Shown: in pieces, positions 9,637 to 17,031 of the stretch
How the letters are laid out: each line of letters opens with the position of its first letter
Position numbering within the stretch: position 1 is the stretch's first letter
Origin: Chromatiaceae bacterium
Lineage (GTDB): Bacteria > Pseudomonadota > Gammaproteobacteria > Chromatiales > Chromatiaceae
Direction: 5' to 3'
Assembly (NCBI GenBank): GCA_024235315.1
Contig: JACKMP010000009.1
Coordinates: 46,670-110,669 of the forward strand
Length of the DNA: 64,000 nt
Made by a program: the position numbers and the translations under genes
Notes under the pieces: generated by a model
Database searches by the model: none
What the model was told of the DNA's origin: nothing
What the model saw: the letters and a program-made list of their open reading frames with translations, nothing else

Positions 9637-9923
9637 GCCAGGTCCTCCGCGGTGCGGCGGAGTCCGGTCGCCGGTACCTGCGCCAGCCAGCGCCATTGGG
9701 CTGACACGCGGCGCCAGGCACAGCGCTCCTCGTCGCTGCCCTCGTAGTCGGGGTGACGGCAAAGGGTCTGCGCATAGTGCACCAGGAACCAGGCGATCAG
9801 TGCGGAGCGGGTTTCCTGGTAGGTGTCCAGCAGGCAGCGGATCCCGCGCTCCAGCGCTTCCGGGTCCAGGTCTTCGAGCGCATCCAGCGCGTCAGCTCTC
9901 GGGGAGGTCGCGATATTCGTCAT
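9633..9923 (-). CDS. hypothetical protein coupled to the HmuS-like gene
   Basis: A 96-residue, probably all-helical cytosolic protein. After a short N-terminal segment it reads LDPEALERGIRCLLDTYQET, then a region with Trp, His, Cys and Tyr residues (AWFLVHYAQTLCRHPDY) that could hold haem or a metal. I do not recognise the family. The ATG at 9923 is preferred because it follows a GGTGG site and the Fur-like box at 10001 then sits about 80 bases upstream. The four-base overlap with the HmuS-like gene suggests the two products act together, for instance as a haem-handling partner. Confidence 0.65.
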   Translation of the reverse strand: MTNIATSPRADALDALEDLDPEALERGIRCLLDTYQETRSALIAWFLVHYAQTLCRHPDYEGSDEERCAWRRVSAQWRWLAQVPATGLRRTAEDLA

Positions 9924-10000
9924 CAATGCCACCGTGATGTCCGTTGTTGGGTTACGGCTGGCTGATGCCGCATCACGCGATGCAGGCTGGCTTGCTGTTA

Positions 10001-10019
10001 GCAAATGATAGTCATTCGC
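10001..10019. promoter_or_regulatory. Fur box upstream of the HmuS operon
   Basis: GCAAATGATAGTCATTCGC matches the classical 19-base Fur consensus at 14 of 19 positions, including the central ATGATA/TCATT core. It lies about 78 bases upstream of the 9923 start, in the expected promoter region of the leftward haem operon. This is the best of three candidate iron boxes in the window. Confidence 0.7.
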
Positions 10020-10047
10020 ATTAATCAGTCAAGCCCGGATGGGTGAA

Positions 10048-10080
10048 AAAATGAAAACCGCGTCCAATGACGCGGTCTCC
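10048..10080 (-). terminator. rho-independent terminator after the bacterioferritin pair
   Basis: On the minus strand an 8-bp stem (ACCGCGTC / GACGCGGT, 10058-10077) with a four-base loop is followed by TTTTCATTTTTT. It lies 27 bases beyond the stop of the leftward bfr operon and also insulates the adjacent Fur-controlled haem promoter from read-through. Confidence 0.88.
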
Positions 10081-10104
10081 AGGGGCGGGGCAGACCGTGG
10101 CGGC

Positions 10105-10590
10105 TCAGCCGGGGCTGCCGGCGTGCATCTGTGACTGCAGATAGTTTTTCAGTCCGACCTTCTTGATCAGCCCCAGCTGCTTTTCCAGCCAGTAGGCGTG
10201 ATCCATCTCGGTGTCGTCCAGCAGCCTCGTGAGCATCATGCGGGTGTCGTAATCCTGTTCCGATTCGCACACCTTGATCGCCTTCTTGAGTGCCTCGGTG
10301 ACTTCGTACTCGACCTCGAGGTCGTTTCTGAGCATCTCCGGGACATCGGAGCCGACACGCAGCCTGTCGGGCTTCGACAGGTCGGGCCTGGCCTCGAGGA
10401 ACAGCATGCGCTCGATCAGCGCATCGGCGTGTTCGGTCTCCTCCTGCATCTCGTGATCGAGTCGTTCATACAGCTTCTGAAGGCCCCAGTCCCTGTACAT
10501 GCGTGAATGAATGAAGTATTGGTCACGTGCGGCCAGTTCGCCGTTCAGCAGCCCCTGCAGCTGCCCGATAACCTTCTTGCTGCCTTTCAT
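10105..10590 (-). CDS. bfr: bacterioferritin, ferroxidase subunit (lacks haem methionine)
   Basis: A 161-residue ferritin-fold subunit. Aligned by eye to E. coli Bfr it keeps every ferroxidase ligand: Glu18, Glu51, His54, Glu94, and the Glu/His pair at 128/131 (one residue shifted). Residue 52, the methionine that ligates haem in Bfr, is threonine. It should therefore oxidise and store iron but not bind haem by itself. The ATG at 10590 follows the stop of the upstream bfr gene by two bases. That partner has the opposite set of residues, so the two most likely form a mixed 24-mer, as described for paired bacterioferritins in other proteobacteria. A strong terminator follows. Confidence 0.93.
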   Translation of the reverse strand: MKGSKKVIGQLQGLLNGELAARDQYFIHSRMYRDWGLQKLYERLDHEMQEETEHADALIERMLFLEARPDLSKPDRLRVGSDVPEMLRNDLEVEYEVTEALKKAIKVCESEQDYDTRMMLTRLLDDTEMDHAYWLEKQLGLIKKVGLKNYLQSQMHAGSPG

Positions 10591-10592
10591 GA

Positions 10593-11063
10593 TCAGCCCT
10601 CCATCTGCGACTGCAGGTAGTTCTCGAGGCCGGCATTCGTGATCAGCCATTGCTGGGACTCGACCCAGTCGATGTGCTCCTCGGTCGCCTCGAGGATCTC
10701 GCTGAGTTCGTCGCGGCTGACGAAATCACGGGCCTCTTCGCATTGCCTGATCGTGTCCTGAAGCCGGGCGCGCATGTCGGTCAGCATCTGCAGGTCGCCC
10801 CCGAGCATCTCGGGGACGTTCTCGCCGATCAGCAGCTTGCCCAGGTCCTGCAGGTTGGGCAGGCCGTCGAGGAACAACACCCGCTCGATCAGCGAATCGG
10901 CCATTTTCATCGCCTTGATCGATCGTCCGTACTCATAGTCGTTGAATCCGCCCAGGCCCCAGTTCCGGGCCATACGTGCGTGCAGGAAGAGCTGATTGAT
11001 TGCTGTCAGCTGGTCTTTCAGGCAGCCGTTGAGCGACTGCAGAATCTTGGGATCACCTTTCAC
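10593..11063 (-). CDS. bfr: bacterioferritin, haem-binding subunit (no ferroxidase site)
   Basis: A 156-residue bacterioferritin starting with GTG, with GGAGG a few bases upstream. It keeps Met52, the haem ligand between subunits, but the ferroxidase residues are replaced: Gln18, Ala51, Met54, Leu94 and Thr127, while His130 remains. The overall fold is well preserved (FLHARMARNWGLGGFNDYEY, LPNLQDLGKLLIGENVPEML). It is therefore the haem-carrying but catalytically inactive half of the pair. Haem in bacterioferritin is the entry point for electrons from Bfd when iron is released, and a bfd gene stands divergently just upstream. Confidence 0.93.
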   Translation of the reverse strand: MKGDPKILQSLNGCLKDQLTAINQLFLHARMARNWGLGGFNDYEYGRSIKAMKMADSLIERVLFLDGLPNLQDLGKLLIGENVPEMLGGDLQMLTDMRARLQDTIRQCEEARDFVSRDELSEILEATEEHIDWVESQQWLITNAGLENYLQSQMEG

Positions 11064-11226
11064 AGGAGGCCTCCATCGTCAGAAGTGGCTGTGTGACTGG
11101 CTATCTCCTCCAGGAAGCGGAGGGGAATGGCTGGCTGGATGGCTGACGATAGCGGTTGCCAGTCAGTCAGGCAACGAAGCGGCCCGATGTTTCGGGAAAT
11201 CCCACGGTCAATCCCGGCCCAAGAAA

Positions 11227-11245
11227 AGTATTGCGAATCATTCGT
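11227..11245. promoter_or_regulatory. candidate Fur box upstream of bfd
   Basis: AGTATTGCGAATCATTCGT contains TTGCGAATCATTCG, a form common among gammaproteobacterial Fur sites, and matches 11 of 19 positions of the E. coli consensus. It lies about 45 bases upstream of the bfd start. bfd is normally Fur-repressed because iron release from bacterioferritin is needed only under iron limitation. It might also influence the divergent bfr genes, whose start is about 165 bases away. Confidence 0.5.
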
Positions 11246-11290
11246 ACTTGTACTACTGTTTGTTCAGCAATGTAAAGGGGACAACCAGCC

Positions 11291-11491
11291 ATGTATGTCT
11301 GTGTCTGCAACCAGGTGACCGATGGGCAGATTCGCCGTGCCGCCGAGGCGGGGGTGACATCGATGGAATCGTTGCAGGCGTCCCTGAAAGTCGCCACCTG
11401 CTGTGGGCGCTGCCGCGATTGCGCCAGCCGGGTGTTGCGTGATGCCCTGGAAACGCAATGGCAGGGGGACTTCGCCGTTGCGTCCGCCTGA
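11291..11491 (+). CDS. bfd: bacterioferritin-associated ferredoxin Bfd
   Basis: A 66-residue [2Fe-2S] protein. The four cluster cysteines are in the diagnostic arrangement: CVC near the N terminus (residues 4 and 6) and CCGRC about 32 residues later (the CxxC pair). Bfd docks on bacterioferritin at the haem and passes electrons that reduce and release stored iron. Divergent from the bacterioferritin pair and preceded by a Fur-like motif, it fits the standard arrangement. It may be the first gene of a longer iron-regulated unit continuing with the dihaem oxidoreductase, imelysin and DUF1513 genes. Confidence 0.93.
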   Translation: MYVCVCNQVTDGQIRRAAEAGVTSMESLQASLKVATCCGRCRDCASRVLRDALETQWQGDFAVASA

Positions 11492-11498
11492 TAAGACC

Positions 11499-11630
11499 AT
11501 GAAGACGTCTATCCCCCTGTCCTGGAGGCGCCGCCTGGCCGCGCTGTTTGGATCGAGTCACTTCAGCCGACGTGGCAGACGCTATGCCGCTGTACGCAAA
11601 CTCGCGCGCGAAAGCGTCAGATCGACATGA
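11499..11630 (+). CDS. possible 43-residue basic protein
   Basis: A short frame beginning MKTSIPLSWRRRLAALFG, very rich in Arg (about one residue in four) and without recognisable domains. It starts 7 bases after the bfd stop and has no strong ribosome site. It may be a real small protein of the iron operon, but length, composition and the overall GC-rich context make chance equally likely. Confidence 0.25.
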   Translation: MKTSIPLSWRRRLAALFGSSHFSRRGRRYAAVRKLARESVRST

Positions 11631-11664
11631 GCCGCCGGGCAGGCGGGCGATGACGGTTCACTGA

Positions 11665-13077
11665 ATGACGTATCCGGGGAGGGGATGGCTGTTGGCGTTG
11701 ACGCCAATCACCTGTCTGGCACATATGCCGGGGGTGGCCGGCGAGTTCACGCCTGTCGGGGATCGGCCCCGGATGGTGTTCGCGGAACCGGTGGCCGGTC
11801 TGACGAATGAACAGCAGCTCGATTTCATGGTCGGGCGCGGCCTGTTTCGCCGCCTTTGGGTGACGGGCCCGGCCTCGACACAGGCCGCCGACGGCCTGGG
11901 GCCTTTGTACAACGCGCGCGGCTGCATGAATTGCCATGTGGACGGCGGTCGTGGGCGCCTGACTGAAGGCGCGGACGATGATGCCGTGTCGCTGGTGATG
12001 CGCATCGATATTCCACCACAGGACGAGGACCAGCAGCGGCAGCTGGCCGAGCACCGCGTCAACAATGTTCCGGACCCGACCTACGGGCTGCAACTGCAGG
12101 CCTTCGCGGTGCCCGGGCACGCCGCCGAGTCCCGGCTTGCACGGCGCTTTACAGAGATCCCGCTGTCACTGGCGGACGGCAGTCGTGTTGACCTGCGGAA
12201 GCCGACGTACAGTGTCGATGATCTCGGCTATGGGCCGCTGCACCCGCAGGCCCGCCTGTCGCCGCGTCTGGCACCACAGCTCATCGGCCTGGGCCTGCTC
12301 GAGGCGATCGACGAAAAAGACATCATCGCCCGGGAGGATCCGGATGACAGCGACGGTGACGGTATCTCGGGCCGCGCCAACCGCGTCTGGAGTCGGGCAG
12401 CGGGAGCGGTTGCGTTGGGCCGCTTCGGCCACAAGGCCGGCCTGCCGAGCATCGACGAACAATCGCAGGCGGCGTTCTCGATCGACCTGGGCCTGTCGGT
12501 GCCACTGTATCCGGATGCCGCAGGCGACTGCACAGAACACCAGGCGGACTGCCGATCCGCGCCGAACGGCAACAGCGTGCAATTCGATGGCCTGGAGGCG
12601 CATCGTCAGCTTACCGATCTGGTGAGCTTCTACGTCAGTCACCTGGCGGTGCCGGCGCGACGCAACGCCGATCACCCCGACGTCCTGGCGGGTGAGCGCA
12701 TCTTCGGGCGGATCGGCTGCCAGTCCTGCCACACCCCTTACTTCCGTACCGGCAGCCGGACAGGGGACGCGGCGAATCATGACCGGGACATCGCCCCTTA
12801 CACCGACCTGTTGCTGCACGACCTGGGCGAGGGGCTGGCGGACAACCGGCCGGAGGGTGAGGCCAATGGGCGCGAGTGGCGCACCGCGCCGCTGTGGGGG
12901 ATCGGGCTGACGCCGCCGCTGAGTGGGCACGGCAATTACCTGCACGACGGCCGCGCCCGCAGCCTGCTCGAGGCGATCCTCTGGCACGGCGGCGAGGCCC
13001 GGGCGCAGCGCGATGCGGTGGTTGCCCTGGATCCTGGTGCGCGAAACCAGCTACTGACATTCATCGAGAGCCTTTGA
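11665..13077 (+). CDS. dihaem oxidoreductase (thiol oxidoreductase-like, DHOR family)
   Basis: A 470-residue secreted protein, signal peptide about residues 1-26. Two haem c sites: CMNCH in the N-terminal domain (preceded by GPLYNARGC) and CQSCH in the C-terminal domain, with DLLLHDLGEGLADNRPEG and AAPLWGIGL-type segments typical of this family of MauG/peroxidase relatives. In Vibrio cholerae and many proteobacteria the same trio (dihaem oxidoreductase, imelysin, DUF1513) forms a Fur-repressed iron operon. The oxidoreductase may change the redox state of iron for capture by imelysin, but this is inferred. The stop overlaps the next gene by one base. Confidence 0.9.
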   Translation: MTYPGRGWLLALTPITCLAHMPGVAGEFTPVGDRPRMVFAEPVAGLTNEQQLDFMVGRGLFRRLWVTGPASTQAADGLGPLYNARGCMNCHVDGGRGRLTEGADDDAVSLVMRIDIPPQDEDQQRQLAEHRVNNVPDPTYGLQLQAFAVPGHAAESRLARRFTEIPLSLADGSRVDLRKPTYSVDDLGYGPLHPQARLSPRLAPQLIGLGLLEAIDEKDIIAREDPDDSDGDGISGRANRVWSRAAGAVALGRFGHKAGLPSIDEQSQAAFSIDLGLSVPLYPDAAGDCTEHQADCRSAPNGNSVQFDGLEAHRQLTDLVSFYVSHLAVPARRNADHPDVLAGERIFGRIGCQSCHTPYFRTGSRTGDAANHDRDIAPYTDLLLHDLGEGLADNRPEGEANGREWRTAPLWGIGLTPPLSGHGNYLHDGRARSLLEAILWHGGEARAQRDAVVALDPGARNQLLTFIESL

Positions 13078-14105
13078 TGCCGAACAGAATCATCCTGATG
13101 CTTGCCCTGCTGCTGTCTCATGCGACGGCCCGGGCCTACGACTTCCAGGCGGTCGCCGATCGGCACGTCTTGCCGACGTATCGCAACCTGGCCGAACGCA
13201 CGGCAGAACTGGACGCTGCCGCGCGTGCCTACTGCGCCGGGCCTTCGGGTTCGGCACTGGCGCACCTTCAGGCCGGCTACCGAGGCGCCTTCCTCGCCTG
13301 GCAGGGTGCGCAGCACCTGCGCTTCGGGCCGGTGCAGTATCTCTCGCGCGAATACCGGTTCGAGTTGTGGCCGGATGAGCGCGGCGCGGTTGGCAGGCAC
13401 CTCGGCCAGTTGCTTGACGATCCGGCACTGCAGCAGGCCGATTTTGACATCAGCCAGAAGAGCGTTGCCGTGCAGGGCTTCAGTGCGATGGAGCGCCTGT
13501 TGTTTGCCGGGACGACCCCCGACGCCGCGGCTTGCCGCCTGGTCGTCGCAATAGCCGCCAATCTGCGCGATATGGCCGAGGGAATCGTCAGCGACTGGTC
13601 CACCGGCGACACCCCTTATATCCGTTACTTCGCCGACCCGGCGCCGGGCAACCCGCTGTTTGCGAGCAGGGCGGAACTGGCGGGCCGGCTGCTCAACAGC
13701 CTGTATACCGAGCTGGAATTGATCATCACCCAGAAGCTCGCACGTCCGCTCGACAAGAGCCTGGAGAGGGCGCGCGGCAAACGCGCCGAAGGATGGCGCA
13801 GTCAGACCGGGTTGCCGGCCATAGCGGCCAATCTGGGCGCCTGTCATGCGTTGTACCGGCAGGCGTTCGCCCCCGAACTGGCGGACGCGTCGCCGCATCC
13901 GCAGATCGAAGCGGCCTTCGCACAGGCCGGATCGACGCTTGAGAAACTGCAGATGCCGCTCGCTGACGCGGTGGCCGATCGCGGGCAGCGCGCGCTGGTC
14001 GAACAGCTGCAGGCGGAGCTCTCGGCGCTCAAACAACTGCTCGCGCGCGATCTGGCCGCGGCATTGGGGCTCTCACTCGGGTTCAACAGTCTCGATGGCG
14101 ATTGA
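13077..14105 (+). CDS. imelysin-family protein (second copy, variant motif)
   Basis: A 342-residue secreted protein with a short signal peptide ending ATARA. It has the imelysin helical fold (YRNLAERTAELDAAARAYC, AYRGAFLAWQGAQHLRFGP). The usual GxHxxE becomes GFSAMERLLF: glycine and glutamate are kept but the histidine is serine, so metal binding may differ from the first imelysin at 6205. ATG and upstream stop share one base (TGATG) and the downstream DUF1513 gene overlaps by 11 bases, so the three are tightly coupled. A periplasmic iron-binding role is likely; peptidase activity is not supported. Confidence 0.88.
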   Translation: MPNRIILMLALLLSHATARAYDFQAVADRHVLPTYRNLAERTAELDAAARAYCAGPSGSALAHLQAGYRGAFLAWQGAQHLRFGPVQYLSREYRFELWPDERGAVGRHLGQLLDDPALQQADFDISQKSVAVQGFSAMERLLFAGTTPDAAACRLVVAIAANLRDMAEGIVSDWSTGDTPYIRYFADPAPGNPLFASRAELAGRLLNSLYTELELIITQKLARPLDKSLERARGKRAEGWRSQTGLPAIAANLGACHALYRQAFAPELADASPHPQIEAAFAQAGSTLEKLQMPLADAVADRGQRALVEQLQAELSALKQLLARDLAAALGLSLGFNSLDGD

Positions 14106-15204
14106 CAGAAGGACATTCATCCGACTGGGCCTGGGCGGCCTGCTGCTCGGCCCGGCAATGGTGGTGGCGGGCACCGGCGCCGGACGGCAGCGCCTGCTCA
14201 GCTGTCGCAGCGACGACAGCGGCGGCCATTTCCTCAGCATGGTCGACGTCGACGGCGGTCGGCTGCTGGATGTCGCGTTGCCGGGGCGAGGGCATGGGCT
14301 CGCCGTCGACCCGATGCAGCTTCGTGCCGCGGTGTTCGCACGTCGCCCCGGCACCTTCGCATGGATCGTCGACCTCGCCGGCGGGCAGGTCTCGCACAGG
14401 ATCGCCGCAGCGCCCGGCCGGCACTTCTACGGACACGGACAGTTCACAGCCGACGGCGCGCGACTGCTGTGCAGCGAGAACGACTATGCCTCGGGCGACG
14501 GCGTGATCGGGGTATACGACGCGAGCGACAGTTACCGGCGTCTCGGTGAGCTGCCCAGCCACGGTGTCGGCCCCCACGAGATCAGGTTGCTGGCCGATGG
14601 CCGCACGCTGGTGATCGCCAACGGCGGGATCCGTACCCACCCCGATCTGCCGCGCGTCAAGTCGAACCTGGCGAGCATGCGTCCCAATCTCGCCTACGTC
14701 GATGTTGCCAGCGGCCGGTTGCTGCACCGGCACGAACCCGAGGGGCGATGGCACCAGCTGAGTATCCGCCATATCGATGTGTCACCCGACGACCGGGTCG
14801 CGGTGGGGATGCAGTTCGAAGGTGACTCCCGACTTTTGCCGCCGCTGATCGCCATACAACAAGCGGAGCAGCCGCTGCGGCTGTTGAGTGCGCCGGACGG
14901 GGTGCAGCGGCGACTGAGGAACTACTGCGGCAGTGTGGCATTCGATGCAGACGGGCTGCGTTTCGCCGTGTCATCGCCGCGTGGCGGGCTGGTCACCTTC
15001 TGGAGCACCGGGGGTGACTACCTTGGTCTGCACGAGCAGGCCGACGCATGCGGCATCGGCCGAACGGCTGGCGGCGGGCAGGGATTCGTGGTCAGTGACG
15101 GCGGGGGTACCGTGACACGGGTCGACGAAGACCTCGCAGCGACGGCTCGGACCTCGTTCCCCGGCTGCCGCTGGGACAATCACCTGCTGACGCTGCGGCG
15201 CTGA
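14095..15204 (+). CDS. DUF1513 Tat-exported beta-propeller protein
   Basis: A 369-residue protein with a twin-arginine signal at the very start (AIDRRTFIRLGLGGLLLG), so it is exported folded. The body is a repeating beta-strand pattern of a DUF1513 propeller: GHGLAVDP, HGVGPHEIRLLADG, SIRHIDVSPDDRVAVGMQFE. DUF1513 genes regularly end Fur-regulated operons with imelysin and dihaem oxidoreductase genes, as here. The frame is open well upstream, but the ATG at 14095, overlapping the imelysin stop by 11 bases, gives the Tat signal in the right place. Exact function is unknown; it may bind a cofactor, given export in folded form. Confidence 0.88.
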   Translation: MAIDRRTFIRLGLGGLLLGPAMVVAGTGAGRQRLLSCRSDDSGGHFLSMVDVDGGRLLDVALPGRGHGLAVDPMQLRAAVFARRPGTFAWIVDLAGGQVSHRIAAAPGRHFYGHGQFTADGARLLCSENDYASGDGVIGVYDASDSYRRLGELPSHGVGPHEIRLLADGRTLVIANGGIRTHPDLPRVKSNLASMRPNLAYVDVASGRLLHRHEPEGRWHQLSIRHIDVSPDDRVAVGMQFEGDSRLLPPLIAIQQAEQPLRLLSAPDGVQRRLRNYCGSVAFDADGLRFAVSSPRGGLVTFWSTGGDYLGLHEQADACGIGRTAGGGQGFVVSDGGGTVTRVDEDLAATARTSFPGCRWDNHLLTLRR

Positions 15205-15288
15205 ACAGGGCCGCCGACCAGCTGTGTCCAGGTTACTTTGGTGATTCGGCTCCCCGAACCATGAAACGGTTATTCGCCATGGTCGTTT

Positions 15289-15324
15289 CCCTCACCCCGT
15301 CCCTCTCCCGTACGCGGGAGAGGG
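15289..15324 (+). repeat. intergenic hairpin repeat, copy A
   Basis: A box CCCTCACCCC, two bases, then CCCTCTCCCG, a short loop and CGGGAGAGGG, so the second half folds into a hairpin. The same design recurs at 15384, 15456, 16963, 58348 and 58394, always between genes. Confidence 0.85.
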
Positions 15325-15383
15325 GGCCCAGCAGAATCAGTCTAGCCTTTTCGACCTGTCCCCCTTGGTGGGTGTTGCAAAAA

Positions 15384-15420
15384 CCCCCTCTCCCCACTGG
15401 GAGAGGGCTGGGGTGAGGGG
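15384..15420 (-). repeat. intergenic hairpin repeat, copy B (inverted)
   Basis: Same element as copy A in the opposite orientation: CCCCTCTCCCC, loop, GGGAGAGGG, two bases, GGGGTGAGGGG. Facing copy A, the pair can form a long stem about 60 bases apart. Confidence 0.85.
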
Positions 15421-15455
15421 AATTGAATGGTCAACACCATGAATTCAGGAAGATT

Positions 15456-15490
15456 CCCTCATCCCGACCTTCTCCCGGAGGGAGAAGGAG
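15456..15490 (+). repeat. intergenic hairpin repeat, copy C (diverged)
   Basis: Diverged forward copy: CCCTCATCCC, then CCTTCTCCC, a four-base loop and GGGAGAAGG. The paired changes in both arms keep the hairpin intact, which suggests selection on the structure rather than on the sequence. Confidence 0.7.
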
Positions 15491-15553
15491 ATACGCGGTT
15501 GCTCGCCCGCATGTGGGAGAGGGGGGAACGGCGACGCTGTGCGTTGTTTCAGC

Positions 15554-16954
15554 TTAAATGGGTGCAGGTGCCTGGGCGGGCAACAGGTCGGGCATGCGCT
15601 TTGCCATCTGCTGTTGCAGGCGCGTGCTGGCACCGGCCAGCGCGAAGCCCACTTCAACACCGGCCGGGGTCCGGAAGATCGCGGACGCCTCGCCGTCTCC
15701 CAGGTCCAGTTCCCAGGCCCCATCGGTGCCGGGCGGCGGTGGGCACACCACCAGCGGAAGCGCTGGCGTCTTGACCACGACGGGCAGGGCAGGCAGCAGC
15801 AGCGGCGTCTCGGTGCCGGTCAGGGTGGCGGCCAGCGCCCGGGTCTGCGCCAGCAGTGGTGCGATGAAAGGCAGAGGGCCGGCTTCGGTCCGGGCGCAGT
15901 CGCCCACGGCGAAGATACGCGGGTCGCTGGTGCGCAACAGACGATCGACGGTGATGCCATTGTCGACCTCCAGCCCGGCCTCGCGTGCCAGCGCGGTACG
16001 CGCGGTGAGGCCGACCGCAGACAGCGCGTGGTCGAACATGACCTGCGAACCGTCGTCGAGTGTCGCCAGGTTGCCGGTTTCCGCTGCCTCATAGGCGGCC
16101 ACCGTGCGTCCCATGTGCAGCCGGCAGCCTGCCTGCCTCAGGGCATCCATCAGCATGCTGCCGATCTCTGCCGGCAACAACCTTGCCAACGGCCAGGGCG
16201 CGGGATCGACGATGTCGACGCCGAAACCGGCCACCGCCAGGTCGTTGGCGAACTCGCAGCCGATCAGCCCGGCGCCGATCAACAGGACCCGGCCTTCGTT
16301 TCCGATGCGTTCGCGCCAGCGGCGGTAGTCGTCGAGGTCATTGACGGTGAAGATGTCCACCGCGTCGGCACCGGTGGTGGGGAACACACGGGCGTCTGCA
16401 CCCACCGCCAACACCAGGCGATCGTAGGGCAGGGTCTGTGTACCGTGCCCGCCGTCGAGCGTCAGGGTGCGTGCCGCCCGGTCGACCGCCAGGACCCGGG
16501 TACGCGGCCGGATCTCGATACCGAGGTCCGCGGCCATGGCGGCGGCGTCCTTCTGCACCATGTCATCCGGCTGGTGATGGCGCGCCAGGGCGTTGGACAA
16601 CATCGGCTTGGTGTAGACCTCGCCACCGTCCGCCGTTACCACAGTAATCGGCATGTCCGCGTCCCGCCTGCGCAACTCCCTGGCCAGCGAGTAGCCGGCA
16701 AGGCCACTGCCGACGATCACCAGGGAGTGCGGGTCATGCTGGGTCACTTCCGGGTTGGCAGGCGCCGTGGCCTGTGGTGCCTCTTCAACTGGCGCGAAGT
16801 CTTCTTTGCCTGCACCGCACACGGGGCAGACCCAGTCATCCGGGATATCCGCCCAGGCCGTGCCCGGCGCTATGCCGCCATCCGGATCACCCTGCTCGGG
16901 ATCGTAGACCCAGCCACAGACGTTGCAGATGTAGCCCTGAATACTGTCCGTCAT
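15554..16954 (-). CDS. rubredoxin - rubredoxin reductase fusion
   Basis: A 466-residue fusion. Residues about 6-55 are a complete rubredoxin: YICNVCGWVYDPEQGDP and DDWVCPVCGAGKEDF give the two CxxC pairs for one Fe. After a Pro/Ala linker comes an FAD/NAD(P)H oxidoreductase: FAD motif VIVGSGLAGYSLARELRR, NAD motif LLIGAGLIGCEFA and the second FAD site IFAVGDCA. The protein should pass electrons from NAD(P)H through FAD to its own rubredoxin. With rubrerythrin encoded next to it, the likely path ends in peroxide reduction. The ATG at 16954 is chosen because GAGG lies eight bases upstream; that Shine-Dalgarno sequence is part of an intergenic repeat. A GTG three codons earlier is possible. Confidence 0.92.
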   Translation of the reverse strand: MTDSIQGYICNVCGWVYDPEQGDPDGGIAPGTAWADIPDDWVCPVCGAGKEDFAPVEEAPQATAPANPEVTQHDPHSLVIVGSGLAGYSLARELRRRDADMPITVVTADGGEVYTKPMLSNALARHHQPDDMVQKDAAAMAADLGIEIRPRTRVLAVDRAARTLTLDGGHGTQTLPYDRLVLAVGADARVFPTTGADAVDIFTVNDLDDYRRWRERIGNEGRVLLIGAGLIGCEFANDLAVAGFGVDIVDPAPWPLARLLPAEIGSMLMDALRQAGCRLHMGRTVAAYEAAETGNLATLDDGSQVMFDHALSAVGLTARTALAREAGLEVDNGITVDRLLRTSDPRIFAVGDCARTEAGPLPFIAPLLAQTRALAATLTGTETPLLLPALPVVVKTPALPLVVCPPPPGTDGAWELDLGDGEASAIFRTPAGVEVGFALAGASTRLQQQMAKRMPDLLPAQAPAPI

Positions 16955-16962
16955 GATCTTCA

Positions 16963-16994
16963 CCTCACCCCATCCCTCTCCCGAGGGGAGAGGG
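16963..16994 (+). repeat. intergenic hairpin repeat, copy D
   Basis: CCTCACCCC, two bases, CCCTCTCCC, GAG, GGGAGAGGG-type hairpin. It lies between the rubrerythrin stop and the rubredoxin-reductase start. Read on the minus strand, its GGGTGAGG end doubles as the ribosome binding site of the rubredoxin-reductase gene. Confidence 0.85.
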
Positions 16995-17031
16995 TGCCCA
17001 ATAGGCCGTATCGTCTATACGGTGCAGTACG

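Larger units (their letters stand above)
15205..15553. other. gene-free stretch filled with hairpin repeats
   Basis: This 349-base interval between convergent genes holds no credible gene. A short forward frame starting at 15427 overlaps a repeat and the next gene and is not credible. The interval contains three copies, two forward and one inverted, of the CCCTCACCCC...CCCTCTCCC repeat listed separately. Paired copies could form strong hairpins that end transcripts arriving from both sides. Confidence 0.7.

Noticed and set aside
15289..15490. Cluster of three short repeats considered as a CRISPR array
   Set aside because: Orientations alternate, spacing is irregular, copies are self-complementary over their whole length, and no cas genes are present.
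15427..15774. Short plus-strand frame in the repeat-rich interval
   Set aside because: Begins within or beside the hairpin repeats and runs into the opposite strand of the rubredoxin-reductase gene; translation is repeat-derived.
17006..17022. CCGTAT/ATACGG hairpin after rubrerythrin as a terminator
   Set aside because: Only a 6-bp stem and no T run on the minus strand.
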